Positions 26,799-34,645 of a stretch of 36,762 bases of DNA are shown here, piece after piece (the stretch's first letter is position 1; the number at the start of each line of letters is the position of its first letter). The DNA is from Flavobacteriaceae bacterium (GTDB lineage: Bacteria > Bacteroidota > Bacteroidia > Flavobacteriales > Flavobacteriaceae), in assembly GCA_947452415.1 (NCBI GenBank), contig CANGCT010000019.1:1-36762 (forward strand), read 5' to 3'. A program made the position numbers and the translations under genes. The notes below the pieces were generated by a model that saw only the letters and a list, made by a program, of their open reading frames with translations, searched no databases and was not told the DNA's origin.

Positions 26799-27554
26799 TT
26801 ACCAGTCTTTCTCGGGTTTTTTCGGATTGGCTTGCACTTTTTGAGCATTTACCTTTTGTTGCACTTTTTTCTCTTCATTGTTCACCGCATCTAAAAGATT
26901 TTCAATTCGTTGTTTAGACGCTCCGCTTGGTTTGGGTTGTGGTTTTTCGTCATCGCCTTTGTCTTGCTTATCTTTTTTGTCGTTGCCGTTTTTTTTATCC
27001 TTGTCTTTTTTATCCTTGTCTTTTTTATCTTTGTTAGGATCTTTCTTATCGTCCTTTTTATCCTTGTCTTTGTTCTTATCTTTATTTTTGTCCTTGTCTT
27101 TATCCTTGTTTTTATCTTTTGGTGGCGGATTATCCTTCAGCATTTTTTTCGCTAAAGCATAATTGTAACGCGTTTCCTCATCGGACGGATCGTTGCGTAA
27201 TGCATTTTTATAGGCTTCTATAGCATTGGTATAATCCTTTTCTTTCATCATAGAATTACCAATATTGTGGTACGCCTGGTGTTTTTCTGGTTTGCTTTTA
27301 GCGTCTTTTATTGCTTTTTCAAATTGGTATTTGGCCTCGGCAGGTTGGTTTTGTTTGTAAATGGTGGTTCCTAAATTATAGGACGCAATAGATTTTTTTT
27401 TGAACTTCGCTTGCGATAAACGGTAATCTGCCTCTGCATCAACGTAGTTTTTATCGGCAAATTTTTCATTGCCTTGTGGCAAAAAGCTATCCTTCTCTTG
27501 GGCTTTAACCACAAAAGAAATTAGAATTAAACAAAATGCTATATATTTTTTCAT
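26799..27554 (-). CDS. batC: BatC-like TPR protein with Lys/Asp-rich low-complexity tract
   Basis: 251 residues from the ATG at 27554. The track start is a GTG at 27614 inside a GC-rich intergenic hairpin and is rejected. Signal peptide MKKYIAFCLILISFVVKA, then TPR helices (~20-150: ASYNLGTTIYKQNQPAEAKYQFEKAI, AYHNIGNSMMKEKDYTNAIEAYKNALRNDPSDEETRYNYALAKK). Next is a roughly 55-residue run of KDKD/KNKD repeats, and a conserved tail SKQRIENLLDAVNNEEKKVQQKV. Expected to be periplasmic or membrane-associated. The low-complexity run is almost all Lys and Asp, an extended charged linker. Part of the Bat operon. Confidence 0.9.
   Translation of the reverse strand: MKKYIAFCLILISFVVKAQEKDSFLPQGNEKFADKNYVDAEADYRLSQAKFKKKSIASYNLGTTIYKQNQPAEAKYQFEKAIKDAKSKPEKHQAYHNIGNSMMKEKDYTNAIEAYKNALRNDPSDEETRYNYALAKKMLKDNPPPKDKNKDKDKDKNKDKNKDKDKKDDKKDPNKDKKDKDKKDKDKKNGNDKKDKQDKGDDEKPQPKPSGASKQRIENLLDAVNNEEKKVQQKVNAQKVQANPKKPEKDW
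26963..27122 (-). repeat. Low-complexity coding repeat in batC
   Basis: Repeated Lys-Asp codons give a near-tandem run on the plus strand of TTTTTATCCTTGTC-like units. The two long plus-strand ORFs of the track here (26878 and 26910) are shadows of it. Such tracts can change length by slippage. Confidence 0.75.
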
Positions 27555-27613
27555 ATAATTTAAACCTGTAATTTGGGAGTTAAAATAGTTTATATTAAAC
27601 TTCCAAAACCTCA

Positions 27614-27646
27614 CCCCCGGCCCCTCTCCAAAGGAGAGGGGTGCCG
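27614..27646. repeat. GC-rich intergenic palindromic element
   Basis: Core CCCCTCTCC / GGAGAGGGG, a perfect 9-bp stem with loop AAA, extended by CGG/CCG across a two-base bulge. It stands out by base composition and lies in the 110-base gap between batB and batC. Similar C-rich hairpins are, to my knowledge, common in Bacteroidota genomes. Confidence 0.85.
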
Positions 27647-27664
27647 AGTCGTGATTATTTTATG

Positions 27665-28711
27665 TTATTTTTTTTCTTCATTAAACAAATTCATTTTTCG
27701 AATCCATTTGGTTTTTCTTTCTGTTAAGAAAATATCCAAAAACAAGCAGAAAAATCCAAACCCTAAAAACCATTGGAATTGCGATTTATAATCAGCCATC
27801 ATCGTGCCTTCAAATTCGGTTTTTTGGGTGTTATCCAATACTTTTTTTACGTAATCTAATACAGTTTTGGTAGAATTTCCATCCACATAACCACCACCTT
27901 TAGTGCTTTTGGCAATAGCCGCCAAAACGGAAGCATTTCTTTTGGTAATAACCACTTGGTTGTCTTGGTCTTTTTGAAAACTTTCTACAACACCATTTCT
28001 TTTTAATGGAATCGGTCCTCCATTTTCGGTTCCAACACCCACAGTAACTATTTTTAATCCTAATTTTTGAGCATCTTCGGCAGCGTTTTGCGCATTATCC
28101 GAATGGTCTTCCCCATCGGATATAATCACTAACAACTTATTAGTTTTGTCTTTTTTGTCAAAAAAATTATTGGCAGCCAAATCAATTGCTTGGTCTATAG
28201 AAGTCCCTTGGGAAGATATCATTCCGGGGTTCATAGTTTGCAAAAACATCTTAGCCACAGCATAATCGGAAGTCATTGGCAATACCGGAAAGGCACTCCC
28301 CGAATAGGCAATAATTCCTATTCTGTCACTTCCCAATTGGTTAATTAATTGCGAAACGATTTGCTTGCTTTTTTCTAAACGGTTTGGAGCAACGTCTTCT
28401 GCCAGCATACTTTTAGACACGTCAATTGCGAAAACAATATCAATTCCTTGGCGTTTTACTTTTTCCATTTTGACACCCATTTTAGGGTTCACCAATGCCA
28501 AAATTAAAAAGGTCAAGCCCAATACAATCAAAACAAATTTCAAGGTTGGCTTGAATAACGATTTCTCCGGACTTAATTTTTTAATCAAATCCAAATCGCC
28601 AAAAGCTGCCTGTTTTTTGCGTTTCCAATATTGTACATACAGAAACAGTAGTACCAACATTGGCACAACAAATAATAGATACAAATATTCTTTTTCTTCT
28701 AACTCGTACAT
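27665..28711 (-). CDS. batB: VWA-domain membrane protein BatB
   Basis: 348 residues. N-terminal membrane helices (~9-28 and ~57-75), a von Willebrand factor A domain (~88-290) with intact MIDAS motif D97-V-S-K-S101, a conserved Thr in SSQGTSID and an Asp in IISDGEDH, then a C-terminal membrane helix (QFQWFLGFGFFCLFLDIFL). The VWA domain would face the periplasm or cytoplasm and bind partners through a metal ion. Paralogue of batA, next upstream, with a 78-base gap carrying a heptad repeat. Confidence 0.93.
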   Translation of the reverse strand: MYELEEKEYLYLLFVVPMLVLLFLYVQYWKRKKQAAFGDLDLIKKLSPEKSLFKPTLKFVLIVLGLTFLILALVNPKMGVKMEKVKRQGIDIVFAIDVSKSMLAEDVAPNRLEKSKQIVSQLINQLGSDRIGIIAYSGSAFPVLPMTSDYAVAKMFLQTMNPGMISSQGTSIDQAIDLAANNFFDKKDKTNKLLVIISDGEDHSDNAQNAAEDAQKLGLKIVTVGVGTENGGPIPLKRNGVVESFQKDQDNQVVITKRNASVLAAIAKSTKGGGYVDGNSTKTVLDYVKKVLDNTQKTEFEGTMMADYKSQFQWFLGFGFFCLFLDIFLTERKTKWIRKMNLFNEEKK

Positions 28712-28719
28712 TTTCTTTG

Positions 28720-28748
28720 GGTTTTAGGTTTTAGGTCTGAGTCTAAAA
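28720..28748. repeat. Heptad-periodic element in the batA-batB junction
   Basis: Plus-strand units GTTTTAG, GTTTTAG, GTCTGAG, TCTAAAA. TTTTAG and CTAAAA can form a small hairpin. Confidence 0.65.
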
Positions 28749-28789
28749 ACATAAAATCTATTTTCTTTATTCTTTTATCTATTTTCTTT

Positions 28790-29794
28790 TTATATAAAAC
28801 TTCTAAAAATGGTGTTTCTTAATAAAACTTCCAACAACAATAAAATCCCTGCAATCCATACAAATGGCCTGAATTTTTCATCATAGTCGTAGAATTTCAA
28901 TTCTTGTATATCAGTAGTTTCTAATTTATTGATTTCATTATAAATACTTTCTAGCTTGCTATTGCTGTTAGCCCTAAAGTATTTTCCTCCTGTGTTTGTA
29001 GCGATGGTCTTCATTAATTTTTCATCAATTTCGACAGGCATCATTTTGTATAAAAATCCTTTTCCGTTAGGAGCATAGGCATACGGAAATTCGGCCATAC
29101 CATTAGAACCTAATCCGATAGTGTATACTTTTATGCCATATTCTTTTGCAATTTCCGAAGCAGTTTCTGGTTCAATAAATCCCGAATTATTTACCCCATC
29201 GGTAAGCAAAATGATAATCTTGCTTTTAGCTTTACTATCCTTTAAACGGTTTACGGCCGTGGTCAATCCCATACCAATTCCGGTTCCGTCTTGCAGTACA
29301 TTGTCGTATTTAATATCTCGAATGGCTTCCTTAACTATGGCTTTATCGCTGGTTACAGGAGTTTTTGTATAGGCTTCGGCAGCATAAACTACCACGCCAA
29401 TTCTATCGTTTGGTCTAGCATCCACAAAATTAGATGCCACTTCCTTTAAGGCTTCCATTCGGTTTGGTCGTAAATCTTTGGCCAACATACTGCTGGAGAG
29501 GTCAATTGCCATCACGATATCAATTCCTTTGGTGGTTTTGGTTTGGTTGCTAATATCCACCGTTCTTGGACGTGCTAGGGCAATTATCAAGGAGCTTAAA
29601 GCCGCAATTCTTAAAACATTTAAATAAGGTTTTAATTTTGCTAAAGTCGATTTGGAGGTTTTAAAACCGCTAACCGAACTTATTTTTATAGTTGCCGATT
29701 GTTGCTTGCGTTTAAAGAAAAGCCATGCTATTGCAAATGGAAGTGTCAAAAACAACCAAAAAAATTCCGGATTTAAAAAAGTAATTTTATCCAT
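28790..29794 (-). CDS. batA: VWA-domain membrane protein BatA
   Basis: 334 residues. N-terminal helix NPEFFWLFLTLPFAIAWLFF (~8-27) with the conserved F.N/P opening, a second helix (~60-75), a VWA domain (~90-290) with MIDAS D98-L-S-S-S102, Thr in DGTGIGMG and LLTDGVNNSG, and a C-terminal membrane helix (PFVWIAGILLLLEVLL). Family knowledge: Bat proteins were linked to aerotolerance in Bacteroides, and the complex is thought to work with the MoxR ATPase. Its ATG overlaps the upstream stop by one base (TAATG), implying translational coupling. Confidence 0.94.
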   Translation of the reverse strand: MDKITFLNPEFFWLFLTLPFAIAWLFFKRKQQSATIKISSVSGFKTSKSTLAKLKPYLNVLRIAALSSLIIALARPRTVDISNQTKTTKGIDIVMAIDLSSSMLAKDLRPNRMEALKEVASNFVDARPNDRIGVVVYAAEAYTKTPVTSDKAIVKEAIRDIKYDNVLQDGTGIGMGLTTAVNRLKDSKAKSKIIILLTDGVNNSGFIEPETASEIAKEYGIKVYTIGLGSNGMAEFPYAYAPNGKGFLYKMMPVEIDEKLMKTIATNTGGKYFRANSNSKLESIYNEINKLETTDIQELKFYDYDEKFRPFVWIAGILLLLEVLLRNTIFRSFI

Positions 29795-31419
29795 TATTCC
29801 TTGTCGTTTTTAAGTTCCACCGAATTGATAATTCGCTCCAAAATCTTTTTTCCATACTCATCTCCTTCTTTATAGGAAATCACTATTTCCTGTAATCCGC
29901 CATCTTGTTTGAATAACAAAATTTCGTAATACAATTTCTGACTTTTATTTTGGATTTTATCCAACATCACCATCGTTCCGTATGCTTTAACTCCGGTAAT
30001 GCCTTTTACAGTATTGAAATCTTCTTGTTTGAATAGGATGTTTTGACCACCCATTGCTTCCCAAGATTTGGTGTTTCCTTCTAAAACGGTATCAAAATTT
30101 ACTTCCGTTTCCGTTTTATATTTTACTGTGGAAACTACTATATTAAAGGATTCCATCATACTTCCGTAGCCAAACATTTGCATTTCTTTCAAAACAGCAT
30201 AAGTATCTTTAGGAAGGATTTTGGTAACATCCATTCGTTTCAAAACTTTAGGTGTTTCAATTCTTACCCCTGGATTTCCATATTCGCTATATACCCATTC
30301 TCCTTCCGCTAATTCTTTAGTAGGATGGCCAATTAAATTATCTTTTACATAATCCCATCCTTTAAAATATATTAAAGCCAATAACGATAGTAATACTACG
30401 GTGATTACAATTCCGATTGTGGTAATAATTCGAACTTGTTTTTGTTTCTTCAACTTTTGAATTCTTGCCAATTCGCGCTGTTGTTCGTTCCATGCTTCCA
30501 ATTCATCGTTTTGTTCCACTATTGTTGGAATTGCTTTGTGAATGGTAACAATAGAACTTGAAATACGTTTTTTATCTTCTTCTATTTCAAAATCTAATGG
30601 TTTTACTTTAGCAAATTTTACTAAATCGGCTTGCATTAAAACCTTTTCTAGATTCTCAAGAGTTTCTTTGGAAAGTTTCAGTTTCTTTTGATTTGCAACT
30701 TTTCGCAAACCTGCAATAAGTTCGGAAGTAGTGCTTTCCATTGCAGGAATTTCAATTTCTTCCTCTATATAATTTCGAGCAATATTGGTAAGTTCCGAAT
30801 AATAGGATTTCACTTCTCCCTTTTGCCAAAGTTCTTTGGTTTCTAATTGTTGCAAAAGAGAAGTTGCTTTTTCAATTGGTGAAGTAAAAACTATTTCTTC
30901 TTCTTGAGGGCGGCTTTGGTATTTTTTTATTAATCTATATACCAATATTGCGATTCCTATTAAAATTAAAATTCCTAATAAGTACTTCCACCAATTACTA
31001 GAAGTTTCTACTTGTGCAACGTCTTTAACATCGTACATTTTTTGCTTTAAGGTATCCACTTTGACATTGAAAACCTCAACTTTTAAACTATCTGAAAAGG
31101 TTGGTTTCCCATTAATTAATATGGCAATTCTAGGAATAGTGAATTTGCCAGAATCAAATTGGGTTACTCCATATTTCTTAATTAATTCCCATCTATCGTT
31201 GGTTTTTACCGTGTCTATTTTATAGGAATTTATTACTTCTAGAGCTCCGAAGTTTTTTGCTTTCGGAAAAATAACTTTGTCTTTATTTGTAACTGATGCT
31301 TTCAAGGTTATCTTGAACTCGGCTCCAATTTTATTTCGAGTCGTGTCAATAGAAGTCGTGACTTTTTGGGCAAAAAGTGTTGATGTAAATAATAATAGGA
31401 ATACTAATTTAAACTTCAT
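29794..31419 (-). CDS. Bat-operon protein with BatD-like N-domain and two membrane helices (unnamed)
   Basis: 541 residues. Signal peptide MKFKLVFLLLFTSTLFA, then an Ig-like domain similar in style to BatD (~20-120: TTRNKIGAEFKITLKASV, FDSGKFTIPRIAILING). Membrane helix 1 is at ~144-164 (WWKYLLGILILIGIAILVYRLI). A cytoplasmic helical part follows (~170-328, with SYYSELTNIARNYIEEEIEIPAMESTTSELI), then membrane helix 2 (~330-352) and a C-terminal domain (~360-541) I do not recognise. It has the fixed place between DUF58 and batA seen in flavobacterial Bat operons and is probably a membrane subunit of the same complex (inference). The stop overlaps the batA start by one base. Confidence 0.8.
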   Translation of the reverse strand: MKFKLVFLLLFTSTLFAQKVTTSIDTTRNKIGAEFKITLKASVTNKDKVIFPKAKNFGALEVINSYKIDTVKTNDRWELIKKYGVTQFDSGKFTIPRIAILINGKPTFSDSLKVEVFNVKVDTLKQKMYDVKDVAQVETSSNWWKYLLGILILIGIAILVYRLIKKYQSRPQEEEIVFTSPIEKATSLLQQLETKELWQKGEVKSYYSELTNIARNYIEEEIEIPAMESTTSELIAGLRKVANQKKLKLSKETLENLEKVLMQADLVKFAKVKPLDFEIEEDKKRISSSIVTIHKAIPTIVEQNDELEAWNEQQRELARIQKLKKQKQVRIITTIGIVITVVLLSLLALIYFKGWDYVKDNLIGHPTKELAEGEWVYSEYGNPGVRIETPKVLKRMDVTKILPKDTYAVLKEMQMFGYGSMMESFNIVVSTVKYKTETEVNFDTVLEGNTKSWEAMGGQNILFKQEDFNTVKGITGVKAYGTMVMLDKIQNKSQKLYYEILLFKQDGGLQEIVISYKEGDEYGKKILERIINSVELKNDKE

Positions 31420-31433
31420 TTTATTTTGTTATA

Positions 31434-31461
31434 CCTAACAGGTTAAAAAAAACCTATTAGG
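31434..31461. repeat. Hairpin element in the DUF58 junction
   Basis: CCTAACAGGTT / AACCTATTAGG, 11 positions with one mismatch, around an A6 loop. It fills most of the 51-base gap before the next gene. CCTAACAGGTT-type hairpins are familiar from flavobacterial intergenic DNA. Confidence 0.7.
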
Positions 31462-31470
31462 ATATTTATT

Positions 31471-32337
31471 TTATCTGGATTTAAAATAACCCAATAATTT
31501 GGTTACATAACTTTCATCTACACGAGTATTTACTGTACCCGAACCACATTTAGAAAATATCTCTTTGAAATACGTTACTTTCTCGTGGTAGTTTTTTTCA
31601 TAATTCATGCGAACGCTTTTGGAACTTGTATCTACCACTAGAATTTCACCTGTTTCAGCATCTTCCATTTCCACCATCCCAATGTTTGGCATTTTTTCTT
31701 CGCGTATATCGTACACTCGAATTCCGGTGATGTCGTGTTTTTTACCTGCAATTTTCAATGTTTTCTCGTAATCTTCTTCTACCATAAAATCGGAAATAAG
31801 AAATACAATTGCTTTTTTCTTTTGCGTTGCCGATAAAAATTTAAGGGCTTGCGATAAATTGGTTTTCTTGCTTTTTGGTTGGAATTCTATCAATTCGCGG
31901 ATAATTCGCAACACATGGGATTTTCCTTTTTTAGGCGGAATATACAATTCGATGCCATCGGAAAACAAAATCAACCCTATTTTATCGTTATTTTGAGTTG
32001 CCGAAAATGCCATTGTTGCAGCAATTTCAGTAACTATTTCGCTTTTGAGTTGGTTTTTAGTTCCGAAACTTTCCGATCCCGAAATATCTACCATCAACAT
32101 CATAGTAAGTTCGCGTTCTTCCTCAAAAACTTTTACGTGGGCTTCGTTATAGCGTGCCGTAACGTTCCAATCGATAGCACGAATATCATCACCAAACTGG
32201 TATTGGCGGACTTCCGAGAAGGTCATACCACGACCTTTAAACGACGTATGGTACTCCCCCGAGAAGATATGATCGCTCAATCGTCGGGTTTTGATTTCTA
32301 TTTTACGAACTTTACTAAGTAGGTCTTTCGTCTCCAT
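31471..32337 (-). CDS. DUF58 domain protein of the MoxR-Bat operon
   Basis: 288 residues, no signal peptide or clear membrane helix. The DUF58 signature is visible as RQYQFGDDIRAIDWNVTARYNEAHVKVFEEERE (residues ~44-76). It is followed by a VWA-like fold with D84-I-S-G-S88 in LMVDISGSESFG, and later FLISDFM. DUF58 proteins are cytoplasmic partners of MoxR ATPases in nearly all such operons; the molecular job is unknown. Second gene of the operon, 86 bases after moxR, with a GTTTCAG repeat element in the gap. Confidence 0.94.
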   Translation of the reverse strand: METKDLLSKVRKIEIKTRRLSDHIFSGEYHTSFKGRGMTFSEVRQYQFGDDIRAIDWNVTARYNEAHVKVFEEERELTMMLMVDISGSESFGTKNQLKSEIVTEIAATMAFSATQNNDKIGLILFSDGIELYIPPKKGKSHVLRIIRELIEFQPKSKKTNLSQALKFLSATQKKKAIVFLISDFMVEEDYEKTLKIAGKKHDITGIRVYDIREEKMPNIGMVEMEDAETGEILVVDTSSKSVRMNYEKNYHEKVTYFKEIFSKCGSGTVNTRVDESYVTKLLGYFKSR

Positions 32338-32344
32338 TTTCTTT

Positions 32345-32417
32345 GTTTCAGGTTTCAGGTTTCAGGTTTCAGGTTCGTAAGAATCAACTTTTGAACTTGA
32401 AACATTAAACTTGGAAC
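32345..32417. repeat. GTTTCAG heptad array with degenerate inverted half
   Basis: Four exact tandem GTTTCAG units (32345-32372) are followed by an inverted 7-base-periodic stretch. On the other strand that stretch reads GTTCCAA, GTTTAAT, GTTTCAA, GTTC (32417-32393). Together they could fold into an imperfect hairpin in the moxR-DUF58 gap. Confidence 0.85.
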
Positions 32418-32423
32418 AAAAAT

Positions 32424-33428
32424 TTAAGGTACCTCTATTTCGTTTACGATTTTGTTGATAATATCAACAGAAGTGATATTTTCAGCTTCGGCTTCATAAG
32501 TGATTCCGATTCTGTGGCGCAATACATCATGTACAACAGCGCGAACATCCTCTGGAATTACATACCCCCTTCGTTTGATAAAGGCATAACATTTAGCGGC
32601 AGTTGCTAAGTTGATGCTTCCACGTGGTGAAGAACCAAAACTGATTAAAGGTTTAAGACTTTCTAATTTGTATTGCTCAGGATAACGGGTTGCAAAAATA
32701 ATATCTAAAATATATTTTTCAATTTTTTCGTCCATATACACTTCTCGAACGGCTTCTTGCGCGCGCAAGATTTGGTCAACAGAAACTACTTGGTTTACTT
32801 TTTCGTAAGCGCCTTTTAAGTTTTGACGAACCACCATGCGTTCTTCTTCCATTTTTGGATAGTCAATAACAGTTTTAAGCATGAAACGATCCACTTGGGC
32901 TTCTGGTAAAGGATAAGTTCCTTCTTGCTCAATAGGGTTTTGTGTCGCCAATACTAAAAATGGCTTGTCTAATTTAAAAGTAGTGTCCCCAATAGTGACT
33001 TGTTTTTCTTGCATGGCTTCCAACAAAGCAGATTGCACTTTGGCTGGAGCACGATTGATCTCATCGGCAAGGACGAAATTTGCAAAAATTGGTCCTTTTT
33101 TAATAGAAAATTCATTTGCTTTAATGTTATAAATCATGGTTCCAATAACATCTGCAGGCAATAAATCGGGAGTAAATTGGATTCTACTAAAACTTCCATT
33201 AATAGCTTGTGACAATGTATTAATGGCTAAGGTTTTCGCTAGCCCTGGAACACCTTCAAGCAGGATGTGTCCTTGTCCTAAAAGCCCAATTAACAATCGT
33301 TCTACCATGTGTTTTTGACCCACAATTACCTTGTTCATTTCCATGGTAAGTAAGTCGATAAAAGCACTTTCTCTTTCAATTTTTTCATTAATTGCTCTAA
33401 TGTCTAAAGCAGCAACATTTTCTTCCAT
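32424..33428 (-). CDS. MoxR-family AAA+ ATPase
   Basis: 334 residues. AAA_3 core with Walker A GVPGLAKT (59-66), Walker B FVLADE (118-123), sensor-1 Asn in ATQNPIEQEGTYPLPEAQVDRF (a MoxR hallmark) and arginine-finger-region SFGSSPRGSI, then the AAA lid. MoxR proteins act as chaperone-like ATPases on VWA-domain partners; here the likely partners are DUF58, BatA and BatB encoded downstream. It is the first gene of the minus-strand operon. The 251-base region upstream, shared with a divergent aldo/keto reductase, holds the promoter, although I could not find a clear -7 box. Confidence 0.96.
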   Translation of the reverse strand: MEENVAALDIRAINEKIERESAFIDLLTMEMNKVIVGQKHMVERLLIGLLGQGHILLEGVPGLAKTLAINTLSQAINGSFSRIQFTPDLLPADVIGTMIYNIKANEFSIKKGPIFANFVLADEINRAPAKVQSALLEAMQEKQVTIGDTTFKLDKPFLVLATQNPIEQEGTYPLPEAQVDRFMLKTVIDYPKMEEERMVVRQNLKGAYEKVNQVVSVDQILRAQEAVREVYMDEKIEKYILDIIFATRYPEQYKLESLKPLISFGSSPRGSINLATAAKCYAFIKRRGYVIPEDVRAVVHDVLRHRIGITYEAEAENITSVDIINKIVNEIEVP

Positions 33429-33516
33429 AAATTCTATTTTTATAGTATTTTAAAGGTCCTAAATTTTAACATTTCAAAATTGAAAATTTTATTAGTAAGA
33501 CAATGTTAATAATGCG

Positions 33517-33546
33517 TTAAAACTTACTTTGAAATGTAAGTTTTAA
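33517..33546. promoter_or_regulatory. 11-bp inverted repeat in the moxR / aldo-keto reductase divergent region
   Basis: TTAAAACTTAC (33517-33527) and GTAAGTTTTAA (33536-33546) are perfect inverted arms around an 8-base spacer. It lies near the middle of the divergent intergenic region, about 90 bases upstream of moxR. It may be an operator or a hairpin. A second, weaker pair AAACCCT / AGGGTTT is found nearer the plus-strand gene. Confidence 0.5.
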
Positions 33547-33679
33547 GGATGATTTATGATTTTCTTTTAGTAATTTTAAACTTTTTAATAGAAACCCTAG
33601 AAAGAATCTTCTTACAAGTTGAGGGTTTAAAACTATAAAATGAACTTACTTTTTTAATCACAAAGAAATAAAAACAGCA

Positions 33680-34573
33680 ATGGACAAAATGATAAATCCT
33701 ACAAGCACAAACCAAAAACTCTCCCCTATAATTGCCGGAACAATGAATTGGGGCGTGTGGGATAAAAAATTAAGTACTAAAGAAATGGTGCATTTGATAA
33801 ATATTTGTATCGAAAATAAAATCACCACTTTTGATCATGCCGATATTTATGGTGATTATACTACCGAAGCGCAATTTGGAAAAGCATTTGACGAAAGCAA
33901 AATTGCAAGAGATCGATTACAACTAATTTCCAAATGTGGAATCCAACATACTAATGGAAGACCTAACGCGATCAAGCATTATGATTATTCGAAAGAGTAT
34001 ATTATTTGGTCGGTAGAAAATTCTCTTAAAAATCTTCAAACCGATTATTTAGATATTTTGCTATTGCATCGTCCAAGCCCATTGATGGTTGCCGATGAAA
34101 TTGCCGAAGCAGTAGAAAAACTTAAACAAGAAGGGAAAATTAAATCGTTTGGATTATCTAATTTTACCTCATCGCAAAGCGAATTAATACAAAGTAAGAC
34201 CGAAATTAGCTACAATCAAATTCAGTTTTCAGCAACGCACCACGAAGCGATGTTGGACGGCAGTCTAGATTATATGCAACTGCACAACATTACGCCAATG
34301 TCTTGGAATCCACTAGGAACTGTTTTTAGAGAAGATATTGACCAAACCCGAAGATTGAAAAAACTTTTGGTACAATTGGTAGAGAAATATGGAGTGGGTT
34401 CGGATACTATTCTTTTGGCATGGGTTTTAAAACATCCATCTCACGTGCATCCCGTTGCAGGAACAGTTAACATTGCCCGAATTCAATCGTTGATGAAAGC
34501 GGTAGAATTGCCTTTGGACAATATAGACTGGTTTTCAATTTGGACGGAAAGTATGGGGAATAAAGTCCCTTAA
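33680..34573 (+). CDS. YdhF-like aldo/keto reductase
   Basis: 297 residues. TIM-barrel oxidoreductase with the tetrad D52 (FDHADIYG), Y57, K85 (LISKCGI) and H130 (ILLLHRPSP). The segments AGTMNWGVWD, TTFDHADIYGDYTTEAQFGKAF, GLSNFTSSQ and SWNPLGTVF resemble the E. coli YdhF group more than Tas, so it is not a close copy of the other reductase in the window. Cytoplasmic, NADPH-dependent by family; substrate unknown. ATG at 33680; a second in-frame Met three codons on is an alternative start. Followed by a strong hairpin element, then the AlbA_2 gene. Confidence 0.9.
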   Translation: MDKMINPTSTNQKLSPIIAGTMNWGVWDKKLSTKEMVHLINICIENKITTFDHADIYGDYTTEAQFGKAFDESKIARDRLQLISKCGIQHTNGRPNAIKHYDYSKEYIIWSVENSLKNLQTDYLDILLLHRPSPLMVADEIAEAVEKLKQEGKIKSFGLSNFTSSQSELIQSKTEISYNQIQFSATHHEAMLDGSLDYMQLHNITPMSWNPLGTVFREDIDQTRRLKKLLVQLVEKYGVGSDTILLAWVLKHPSHVHPVAGTVNIARIQSLMKAVELPLDNIDWFSIWTESMGNKVP

Positions 34574-34583
34574 ATAAGTAGGT

Positions 34584-34640
34584 AGTGCTCGGTGTTCAGT
34601 AGGCAGTTACTGAACACCGAGCACTGAAAACTGAACACTA
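34584..34640. repeat. Heptad-periodic hairpin element (perfect 18-bp inverted repeat)
   Basis: AGTGCTCGGTGTTCAGTA (34584-34601) pairs perfectly with TACTGAACACCGAGCACT (34608-34625) around loop GGCAGT. Both arms, and the bases after them, are built of 7-base units such as GTGCTCG, GTGTTCA and, on the other strand, GTGTTCA, GTTTTCA, GTGCTCG. It lies 10 bases after the reductase stop and may also terminate transcription, though no T-run follows. Confidence 0.92.
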
Positions 34641-34645
34641 AAATT

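Noticed and set aside
26878-27162. Two long plus-strand ORFs rich in Ser/Leu/Phe opposite batC
   Set aside because: They are shadows of the Lys/Asp low-complexity tract on the minus strand.
27555-27614. Longer batC start (GTG at 27614) given by the track
   Set aside because: The extension lies in a GC-rich intergenic hairpin and would bury the clear signal peptide beginning at the ATG at 27554.
28721-28734. GTTTTAGGTTTTAG looks like a telomere-type repeat
   Set aside because: Only two units, inside an operon gap; better explained as one of the heptad elements.
32345-32372. Four GTTTCAG units considered as a CRISPR-like or minisatellite array
   Set aside because: Units of 7 bases have no spacers, and the inverted degenerate half points to a hairpin element instead.
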